Assembly: GCA_031404455.1 (NCBI GenBank)
Contig: JANNHP010000160.1
Span: 1 to 25,187 of the forward strand
Reading direction: 5' to 3'
DNA: 25,187 nt
Source of the DNA: JANNHP01 sp031404455
Lineage (GTDB): Bacteria; Planctomycetota; JAJSAM01; JAJVHW01
The notes beneath the pieces were generated by a model that saw only the letters and a program-made list of their open reading frames with translations, did not search any database and was not told the origin of the DNA. The translations under genes were made by a program, and so were the position numbers. Below are positions 7,156 through 12,915 of the stretch, piece by piece (position 1 is the stretch's first letter; every line of letters begins with the position of its first letter).

Positions 7156-8001
7156 CTACAACTGACGCCGCACCGCGGCCAGCGCCTCGCGGAACTTCTT
7201 GAGGCGCGTGTCGCCTTCGTCCACGAGCCTTCCCGTGGACTCGCGCAGCCGGGCGCCGGCCTCCATGCGCGGGAGGTCGTCGATGATCGCCCGGAAGAAC
7301 TCGTCCGCAGCGGCGATCGCCTCGCGCAGGAGGCGCGAGCCCTCGTCCTCGCCGAACTTGGTCGCCCGCAGGGCCTTGATCTTCGGGAGCACGCGCGACT
7401 CGAGGCGCTCTTTCACGTCGGCGCCCGTGATGCGGCCCTCCGACAGGGGTTCCAGGCAGGACGACTGGAACTCCGTCGCGAGGACGATCAGTTCGGAGAA
7501 GCGCGTGTCGGGGGGATCGCTCGGGCTCGCGAGCGTCGCGCCGTAGGCCTCCATCGCGACGCGCAGGGCGACGTCCTTCAGGTCGCGCACTCGCGTCGTC
7601 TCGCCCTTCTTCAGGACGTCGAGGCTGTCGGCGATGAGGTGCACGAACTCGTACCTCGCCTTCGCGTAGGCGACGAGTTCGGCGTGCGCGGACGCGAGAC
7701 CCGGTTCGGCGGGATCGAGCGCCTCCGCGTCGGCGCGGAACCCGTCGTAGAAGGGCAGGCCCTCGTTCCGCACGGCCGCCGCGAAGCGCTCGAAGTTCGC
7801 GGTCTCCTCGTCCGACTGCTCGTTCAGGAGCGTGGCGATCCGCTTCCAGGTGGGGAGCTCGCGGTCGAGCATCGGCTCGACGCGCGCCTCGTAGGCCTGG
7901 TAGGCCTTGGCGAGGCCGGACTTCCCGCACGAGCCGATCGACAGGACGGCGGTGAGGGCAAGAGCGGCGCCGAGTGCGGCGAGGACGGGGAGTACGCGCA
8001 T
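7156..8001 (-). CDS. Hypothetical helical lipoprotein
   Basis: A 281-residue protein starting MRVLPVLAALGAALALTAVL, with a signal peptide ending in a lipobox-like SIGSC (Cys25). GGAG lies 5 bases before this ATG. A start 16 codons upstream is rejected because it would bury the signal peptide. The mature part is almost entirely charged, amphipathic helix with many Glu, Arg and Ala and few aromatics, with segments such as ERFAAAVRNEGLPFYDGF, ADSLDVLKKGETTRVRDLKD and DEFFRAIIDDLPRMEAGARL. This suggests an extended helical bundle on the outer surface of a membrane. I recognise no family. It is separated by 79 bases from the downstream toroid operon on the same strand, so co-transcription is possible. 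Confidence 0.75.
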   Translation of the reverse strand: MRVLPVLAALGAALALTAVLSIGSCGKSGLAKAYQAYEARVEPMLDRELPTWKRIATLLNEQSDEETANFERFAAAVRNEGLPFYDGFRADAEALDPAEPGLASAHAELVAYAKARYEFVHLIADSLDVLKKGETTRVRDLKDVALRVAMEAYGATLASPSDPPDTRFSELIVLATEFQSSCLEPLSEGRITGADVKERLESRVLPKIKALRATKFGEDEGSRLLREAIAAADEFFRAIIDDLPRMEAGARLRESTGRLVDEGDTRLKKFREALAAVRRQL

Positions 8002-8079
8002 CTTCGCTCCGTGATACGTCCGGGCGCTGCCCGGCAGGAAGGCGGACAACCTATCCCCCGCCGGGCCCCGCGCCGGGTC

Positions 8080-8085
8080 TATACT
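8080..8085 (+). promoter_or_regulatory. Candidate -10 element of the ABC permease gene
   Basis: TATACT, identical to the proposed vapBC -10, lies 32 bases before the permease ATG. I see no good -35 match at 16-18 bases upstream. It is the only AT-rich hexamer in an otherwise GC-only stretch of the divergent gap 8002-8117. Confidence 0.3.
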
Positions 8086-8117
8086 CGGGACGCGCGCAGA
8101 ATCCCCGAGGTCCCGCG

Positions 8118-9812
8118 ATGAGCCGAGCCGCCGTCCTCCTGAGCGTGCTCGTCCTCTTCCTCCTCTCCATCGTCCCGATGTCGCGCACGATGGTCGAGTC
8201 GGTGGTCGAGCGGCCCGACGGGGGCGCCCCGCAACTCACCAAGCGCTGGATCTGGGAGTCGTTCGTCGCGACCCCGCCGCGCCCCGCGGACGAACTGACG
8301 ACGCAGGAGACGCCCGCGACGAGGCCGGTCTCCGCGCGCTGGCGTCTCCTCGGCAACAGCGTCGCCATTGCGACGATCGCCGCGATCGTGGCGCTCCTCC
8401 TCGGCGTGCCGTACGCGCTCCTGATCGCACGGACCGACGCGCCGTGGCGCGGGTTCCTCGGAGTCCTCCACGTCGCGCCTCTCGTGATGCCACCGCTCCT
8501 CGTCGCGTTCGCGTGGACGTTCCTGCCCGGGTTCGAGCCGCCGCCGAAGACGGTCGCCGACACGCCGTCGGCCTGGGGCGGCGTCGCCGCGGCGCTTCGC
8601 GCAGGGTTCCTGCTCGGGCTCTGCTACTTCCCGCTCGTCGTGCTGTTCGCGCGGCGCGCGCTCGTCCGCGTCCCGGCGTCGCTGGAAGAGGCCGCCCGCC
8701 TCGCCGGAGGACCCTGGCTCGCGCTGCGCAAGGTGACGCTCCCGCTCGCGGCGCCCGGCGTGCTCGCGGGCGCCCTCTTCGTGTTCCTCTTCGCGCTCAA
8801 CGACTTCTCGCTCGTGGACTACCTCAACTTCGTGCGGCCCACGTCGGACCGGATCAGCGTCTACCCGTTCGAGTCGTTCACGGCGTGGTCGAAGTCGCAG
8901 GGCGAGTCCGTGGCGACGGCGCTCGGCATCCCGCTCGCGATCGTGGGCGTGGCTCTCCTCTACGCGATCAAGCGCCTCGTCGGCGGCGGTTCGCGCGCGA
9001 CGACGACCGGAGAGTTCCGCGAGCCGACGCCGTGGAGGCTCGGCGCGTGGCGATGGCCCGCGACGGGCGTGGCGACGCTCCTCGTCCTCCTCGCGGCGGG
9101 ACTGCCGATCGCGGGCCTCTTGATGAAAGCCGGCGGACTCGACACCTACCGCGCCGTGTGGCAGCGCCACGTCGGACCGGCGACGTCGTCCCAGGAAGTG
9201 CTGTGGACGCTGTGGTTCGCCGCGGGCGCGTCGGTCCTCGCGATCCCGCTCGGGTTCGTCCTCGGACACCACGCCGCGCGCACGGGGAAACTCCGCTGGC
9301 TCGCGCTCGCGATCCTGCCGCTCGCGGTGCCGCCGATCTTCCTCGGCGCGGGCTACCTCCGTCTCCTCAACGACCCCGCGTTCAGCTTCCTCGGACGCAA
9401 CCCGTTCCTCGACCAGGACGGTCCCCGCCTCGGCTCGATGCTGCTGCTCGTCGCGAAGTACGTTCCCTTCGCGATCGTCGCGGCGTGGGCGGCGTTCCTC
9501 GAGATCGACCCGCGTCTCGAGGAGGCCGCGGCGTCCGCGGGCGTCCCGCCGCTCGACCGCGCGCTCGCCATCCTCGTGCCGCTCGTGCGGCCCGCGATGG
9601 CCGTCGGGTTCGTGCTCGTGTTCGTGCTCTGCCTTCGCGAGATCGACACGATCGTGCTGCTCTCGTCCGACACGGTGATGCGCCGCATCTACACGATGGT
9701 CCACTACCAGCGCGACGCCGAGGTCGCAGCACTCTGCGTCATCCTCGTGCTCTTCGAGGCGATCCCGTTCGCCGCGTTCGCTCTCCTCGCGCCGAGGGCG
9801 CGGACGGCGTAG
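8118..9812 (+). CDS. Two-domain ABC transporter permease, ferric iron/thiamine (FbpB/ThiP) type
   Basis: A 564-residue integral membrane protein with about 12 hydrophobic helices arranged as two fused permease halves. Each half has the EAA loop that contacts the ATPase: EEAARLAGGPWLALRKVTLP (from E190) and EEAAASAGVPPLDRALAIL (from E468). This duplicated layout fits the permeases of periplasmic-binding-protein importers for Fe(III) or thiamine. After the first helix comes a polar segment of about 50 residues (about 25-80), which should face outward. The ATG is chosen for its GAGG (8107-8110) and because the first helix starts straight after it. No ATPase or binding protein lies in the window, so the partners must be elsewhere and the substrate is undetermined. 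Confidence 0.85.
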   Translation: MSRAAVLLSVLVLFLLSIVPMSRTMVESVVERPDGGAPQLTKRWIWESFVATPPRPADELTTQETPATRPVSARWRLLGNSVAIATIAAIVALLLGVPYALLIARTDAPWRGFLGVLHVAPLVMPPLLVAFAWTFLPGFEPPPKTVADTPSAWGGVAAALRAGFLLGLCYFPLVVLFARRALVRVPASLEEAARLAGGPWLALRKVTLPLAAPGVLAGALFVFLFALNDFSLVDYLNFVRPTSDRISVYPFESFTAWSKSQGESVATALGIPLAIVGVALLYAIKRLVGGGSRATTTGEFREPTPWRLGAWRWPATGVATLLVLLAAGLPIAGLLMKAGGLDTYRAVWQRHVGPATSSQEVLWTLWFAAGASVLAIPLGFVLGHHAARTGKLRWLALAILPLAVPPIFLGAGYLRLLNDPAFSFLGRNPFLDQDGPRLGSMLLLVAKYVPFAIVAAWAAFLEIDPRLEEAAASAGVPPLDRALAILVPLVRPAMAVGFVLVFVLCLREIDTIVLLSSDTVMRRIYTMVHYQRDAEVAALCVILVLFEAIPFAAFALLAPRARTA

Positions 9813-9827
9813 CCGACTTCGGGGGCC

Positions 9828-9889
9828 ATCAAGGCACGACAGGTGGAGGCGCGAAAGCGGTCCGTAGGGGCGACCTGTCGTGCCTTGAT
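9828..9889. repeat. Long inverted repeat between convergent genes, REP-like
   Basis: ATCAAGGCACGACAGGT (9828-9844) is repeated in perfect inverted form as ACCTGTCGTGCCTTGAT (9873-9889): 17 bp with a 28-base spacer. Allowing one mismatch, the arms extend to 21 bp. It fills the gap between the converging permease and aminotransferase genes, so it could act as a bidirectional terminator or mRNA 3' shield. The right arm sits in GTAGGGGCGACC...TCGCCC, which can fold alone (GGGCGA with TCGCCC). That resembles the GTAGGGGCG-type dispersed intergenic repeats I recall from several phyla. Whether it is multicopy cannot be seen here. Confidence 0.85.
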
Positions 9890-9903
9890 CGCCCGCGCCG
9901 CCG

Positions 9904-10788
9904 CTACCAGTCGCGGGCGTTCGCGTCGAGGAGACGGTCGTTCAGCGCGGCGATGCGGCGCGTCACGGGACCGGGGCGGCCGTCTGCGACGGTGCGACCG
10001 TCGATCCGGACGACCGGCGAGACGCCGCGGATCGTGCCGGTGAGGAACGCCTCGTCCGCGACGAGGAAGTCGCCGACGGGGAATCGACCCTCGACCGCGG
10101 TGATCCGCTCGCGCTTCAATTCGTCGAGGAGCAGCGCTCGCGTGATTCCCGCGAGGATGCCGCAGTCGAGCGAGGGCGTGCGCAGGACGCCGTCCTTCAC
10201 CCAGAACACGTTCGCGGTCGTCGCCTCGGTGACGAACCCCTCGGGGTTGACCATCACCGCGTCGTCGCCGCCCGCGCGCTTCGCCTCGATGAGCGCCAGC
10301 GCGTTGTTGAGGTAGTTCCCCGTCTTCGCGGCGGGTGCGAGCGACCGGCGGTCGTTGCGCAGACGCTCCGGGACGACGATCGCGACGCCGCGCTCGTTGT
10401 CCGCCGCGGGGATCACGAGCGGCATCACGTACACGATCATCGACGGCCGGTCGCACGCGTCCGGCAGGAGCGTCATCGGTCCGACGCCGCGCGTCACGAC
10501 GAGGCGCAGGTAGGCGTCGGGGAACTCCGACGCGACGAACGCGGCGCGGATCCGCGCCACGATCTCGGCGTCGGTCCACGGGAGGCGCAGGTACACCATC
10601 TCGGCCGACTGCCGTAGCCGCGCGAGGTGCTCGCGCATCGCCACCGGGCGCCCGCCGAGCGTGCGGACGACCTCGTAGAGCGAGTCGCCGAAGAGCAAGC
10701 CGTGGTCCATCACGGGCACGCGGCCCTCGGCGATCGGGGTGACGACGCCGTCGATGGAGACGACTCCCGTCACTGCGGGCGCGCTCAC
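9904..10788 (-). CDS. Class IV PLP aminotransferase, branched-chain type (IlvE-like)
   Basis: A 294-residue fold-type IV PLP enzyme starting at a GTG that overlaps the M20 gene stop (GTGA). Family features are VSIDGVVTPIAEGRVPVMDH and LLFGDSLYEVVRTLGGRP near the N-terminus. The Schiff-base lysine is K155 in KTGNYLNN, and VMVNPEGFVTEATTANVFWV holds E188, which contacts the pyridine nitrogen. Branched-chain aminotransferases move the amino group between leucine, isoleucine or valine and 2-oxoglutarate. D-amino acid aminotransferase and aminodeoxychorismate lyase share this fold and cannot be fully excluded from sequence alone. Coupling to an acyl-amino acid hydrolase suggests joint use of released amino acids. 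Confidence 0.85.
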   Translation of the reverse strand: MSAPAVTGVVSIDGVVTPIAEGRVPVMDHGLLFGDSLYEVVRTLGGRPVAMREHLARLRQSAEMVYLRLPWTDAEIVARIRAAFVASEFPDAYLRLVVTRGVGPMTLLPDACDRPSMIVYVMPLVIPAADNERGVAIVVPERLRNDRRSLAPAAKTGNYLNNALALIEAKRAGGDDAVMVNPEGFVTEATTANVFWVKDGVLRTPSLDCGILAGITRALLLDELKRERITAVEGRFPVGDFLVADEAFLTGTIRGVSPVVRIDGRTVADGRPGPVTRRIAALNDRLLDANARDW

Positions 10789-11957
10789 GCCGACTCTCCG
10801 AGGTAGCGCCGGACGAAGCCCTCGACGAACCCGGCGGACACCGCGAGGCAGCCCTCGTTCACGTCGAACTTCGGGTGATGGTGCGGATACGACGTCTTCG
10901 CCGTGCCGTCGTTGCCGCCGACGAACGCGAACACGCCCGGCACCGCGGCGAGTGCCAGGCTCATGTCCTCGCCCCCCATCGACGGTTCGGACGCGACGAC
11001 GTTCTTCTTCCCGACGATCTCCTCGGCCACGCTCCACGCGAGGTCGACCATCGCGCCGTCGTTGACGGTGGCCGGGAGGAAGAAGCGGTAGTCGATCTCG
11101 GCCTTCGCGCCGAGGCCGCGCGCGACGTTCGTCGCGATGCGCTTCACCTCGGCCGCCGCGTGCCGGCGCACGGAGTCCTTGAACGTGCGGACCGTGCCGC
11201 GGAGCACTGCGACGCCCGGGATCACGTTGAACGCGGTGCCCGCCTGGAGCGAGCCGACGGTGACGACCGCGGTGTCGAACGCGGCGACGGTGCGCGACAC
11301 GACCGTCTGCAGCGCGGTCACGACGTGCGCCGCGACGACGATCGGATCGACCGACTTGTGCGGGTATGCGGCGTGCCCGCCGCGCCCGACGATGCGGATC
11401 TCGAAGTCGTCCACGGCCGCCATGCACGGACCCTTCACGAGACCGATCTTCCCGACGCGCTCGGACTGCCACACGTGGACGCCGACCGCGGCGTCGACCA
11501 TCGGCTTCGCGAGGAGACCGTCGTCGATGCAGAGCCCCATGCCGTTCGCGCCCTCTTCGCCGGGCTGGAAGAGGAGCTTCGCCGTGCCGCGCCCGGGCGG
11601 ACGCGCCGCGAGCCGCCGCGCGACCTCCACCAGCGACGCCGCGTGGCAGTCGTGGCCGCACGCGTGCATGGCGCCGCGGTTGCGTGACGCGAAGGGGAGT
11701 CCCGTGTCCTCGACGATCGGCAGCGCGTCGATGTCGGCGCGCGCGAGGATCGTGCGTCCGGGTGCCGCCCCCGAGACGAGCGCCGTGAGGCCCGTCTTCG
11801 CGATGCGCTTCGGCGCGAGACCGAGTCCGGCGAGCCACCGTTCGATCGTGGCGGACGTCTCGTCCTCTCGCAGCGACAACTCCGCGATCCCGTGGAGCTC
11901 GCGACGGAGCGCGACGAGCGACGGCACCGCATCCGCGGACCTGCGTGTCTTCGTCAT
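10785..11957 (-). CDS. M20 family metal-dependent amidohydrolase (N-acyl amino acid/hippurate hydrolase type)
   Basis: A 390-residue M20D-type hydrolase. Metal ligands are visible in MHACGHDCHAA (C100, H102), in FQPGEEG (E134/E135) and in HVW (H161). The dimerisation domain has GRGGHAAYPHKSVDPI, and the C-terminal SMGGEDMS and SYPHHHPKFDV supply the remaining conserved sites. These enzymes cleave N-acyl bonds on amino acids (aminoacylase, hippuricase, indole-acetyl-amino acid hydrolase). No signal peptide is present, so it should act in the cytoplasm. The exact acyl donor is open. No strong Shine-Dalgarno is visible before the ATG at 11955-11957. The next gene starts inside its stop codon. 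Confidence 0.9.
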   Translation of the reverse strand: MTKTRRSADAVPSLVALRRELHGIAELSLREDETSATIERWLAGLGLAPKRIAKTGLTALVSGAAPGRTILARADIDALPIVEDTGLPFASRNRGAMHACGHDCHAASLVEVARRLAARPPGRGTAKLLFQPGEEGANGMGLCIDDGLLAKPMVDAAVGVHVWQSERVGKIGLVKGPCMAAVDDFEIRIVGRGGHAAYPHKSVDPIVVAAHVVTALQTVVSRTVAAFDTAVVTVGSLQAGTAFNVIPGVAVLRGTVRTFKDSVRRHAAAEVKRIATNVARGLGAKAEIDYRFFLPATVNDGAMVDLAWSVAEEIVGKKNVVASEPSMGGEDMSLALAAVPGVFAFVGGNDGTAKTSYPHHHPKFDVNEGCLAVSAGFVEGFVRRYLGESA

Positions 11958-12032
11958 GTCCGGGAGAGGCTAGCGACGCGGCGAAGGAGTTCGCCACTCG
12001 GCGGGTCCGGAAACGCGGGCTCCGAAACGGCG

Positions 12033-12060
12033 ACGGGCGGCGAGTCACCTCGCCGCCCGT
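12033..12060. terminator. Stem-loop in the gap between the ferritin-like and M20 genes
   Basis: ACGGGCGGCGAG (12033-12044) pairs perfectly with CTCGCCGCCCGT (12049-12060) around the 4-base loop TCAC: a very stable 12-bp stem. It lies 57 bases downstream of the ferritin-like gene stop. On the minus strand it is followed by CGCCGTTTCGG with only a short T run, so it is a weak fit to an intrinsic terminator. It may instead block readthrough or protect a 3' end. Confidence 0.5.
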
Positions 12061-12093
12061 TCAGTCCTTCGACTCGTCGTTCCTCGATATCTG

Positions 12094-12118
12094 GTTTTCG
12101 GCCGCCTCGGCCGAAAAC
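12094..12118. repeat. Hairpin with T/A-ended arms at the end of the ferritin-like gene
   Basis: GTTTTCGGCCG (12094-12104) pairs perfectly with CGGCCGAAAAC (12108-12118), an 11-bp stem with a 3-base loop. Its last base is inside the stop codon of the ferritin-like gene. In either direction the T run is on the 5' side and the A run on the 3' side, the reverse of a classical intrinsic terminator. It is therefore listed as an inverted repeat. Confidence 0.7.
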
Positions 12119-12600
12119 TAGGCGGCCATCTCCTCGACTTCCGCCTCGCGCTCGACGCGACGAAGCGTGGCGAGCAGTTCGGTGCGGTGCGCCTGGCTCT
12201 CGGCACCGAGGATCTTCAGGAAGATGCGGAAGCTGCGGTCGGACGTCATCTCGGCGGCGCGGCCGCAGCCGAGGAATGCCTCGTCGGCGCTGCGGATCGC
12301 CAGCGTGAGCGCCTCGGCGAGACCCGGCTCCTCGCCGCGCACGACCTTCGTCAGGCGCTCGTGGATCGCGGAGACCACGACCGGGAGCGTCGTCGGCACG
12401 TTGCCGCAGAGCTCCCGGCGGTGCTTCATGACGATCTTGCGCTGGTCCTTCTCGTCCTGCGCCATGCGGCGGAACCACCGGCGCTGATCGACCACCTCGA
12501 GCGTCTCCGCCATGCGGGCGAAGAACGCAGCGGCGATCTCTTTCTCCTTCACGATCCGGTCGAGAACGGCACGAAGTCGCAGCATCTCATCGGGTCCCAT
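12118..12600 (-). CDS. Ferritin-like (rubrerythrin-like) four-helix protein with degenerate metal motifs
   Basis: A 160-residue, all-helical cytoplasmic protein. The helix order and acidic positions resemble a rubrerythrin/ferritin-like bundle: KEKEIAAAFFARMAET (E21), MAQDEKDQRKIVMKHR (E50), AIRSADEAFLGCGRAA (E107) and KILGAESQAHRTELLATL (E134, H138). In a standard diiron site helices 2 and 4 carry ExxH. Here helix 2 has ExxQ (E50, Q53) and helix 4 has ExxxH, so the site looks altered or lost. The ATG has GGGAGGAA upstream. A good promoter and a palindrome lie in front, so it is probably its own transcription unit. The fold assignment is by eye and moderate; an unrelated helical bundle is possible. 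Confidence 0.55.
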   Translation of the reverse strand: MGPDEMLRLRAVLDRIVKEKEIAAAFFARMAETLEVVDQRRWFRRMAQDEKDQRKIVMKHRRELCGNVPTTLPVVVSAIHERLTKVVRGEEPGLAEALTLAIRSADEAFLGCGRAAEMTSDRSFRIFLKILGAESQAHRTELLATLRRVEREAEVEEMAA

Positions 12601-12685
12601 TCGCGCTTCCTCCCTGTGTGGTCATCAGCCCAACCGCGCGTTCGCCTGCGATGCCCGTCGCAGACTGCCCTGAACGCGGGCGCGG

Positions 12686-12713
12686 ATCGTACCTGGGCGG
12701 CCTCATGTGTCAA
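12686..12713 (-). promoter_or_regulatory. Sigma70-type promoter of the ferritin-like gene
   Basis: On the minus strand a perfect -35 TTGACA (12708-12713) is followed after 16 bases by TACGAT (12686-12691). Transcription would begin near 12679, giving a leader of about 79 bases before the ATG at 12600. It is the clearest promoter in the window and lies in an unusually AT-rich patch. Confidence 0.65.
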
Positions 12714-12724
12714 TAGGGAGCCGC

Positions 12725-12747
12725 AACTTGTTGTTTCTCAACAAGTT
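12725..12747. promoter_or_regulatory. Perfect 9-bp palindrome upstream of the ferritin-like promoter (candidate operator)
   Basis: AACTTGTTG (12725-12733) and CAACAAGTT (12739-12747) are perfect inverted halves around TTTCT. The centre lies about 57 bases upstream of the predicted start site and just upstream of the -35 box, a position typical of an activator site. The AT-rich arms stand out in this GC-rich genome. A dimeric helix-turn-helix regulator is the natural candidate, but none is encoded here. Confidence 0.55.
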
Positions 12748-12855
12748 ATATTCTTCATCACCGATTCGTAAGACTGCGGTCACGGTCCAGCCACAGGCTC
12801 GGACACCGGCCTGTGCCGCGCCCGCCCTTCCGTGCTCGTCCTGCCGAATCGATGA

Positions 12856-12915
12856 GTAGCAGGCTGTCGGCCGGCGACGGCGCAACGACCCGCGGCCCGC
12901 CCGACAGCCTGCTAC
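12856..12915. repeat. 15-bp inverted repeat spanning the stop codon of the glycogen fusion gene
   Basis: GTAGCAGGCTGTCGG (12856-12870) is matched perfectly by CCGACAGCCTGCTAC (12901-12915), with a 30-base GC-rich spacer. The right arm contains the stop codon (12912-12914) of the GT3-GT35 fusion. It could stabilise or terminate the long glycogen operon transcript. There is no T run, so it is not a textbook intrinsic terminator. Confidence 0.8.

Larger units (their letters stand above)
12601..12911. other. Intergenic region between the ferritin-like gene and the glycogen fusion gene
   Basis: This 311-base gap contains no convincing gene on either strand. It holds the promoter (12686-12713) and palindrome (12725-12747) of the ferritin-like gene, a small CACAGGC/GCCTGTG hairpin (12792-12798 with 12809-12815), and most of the large stem-loop at the end of the fusion gene (12856-12915). 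The stretch of about 12700-12770 is the most AT-rich part of the window. Confidence 0.7.

Noticed and set aside
12094..12118. Classical intrinsic terminator
   Set aside because: The T run is 5' and the A run 3' of the stem on both strands, the wrong polarity.
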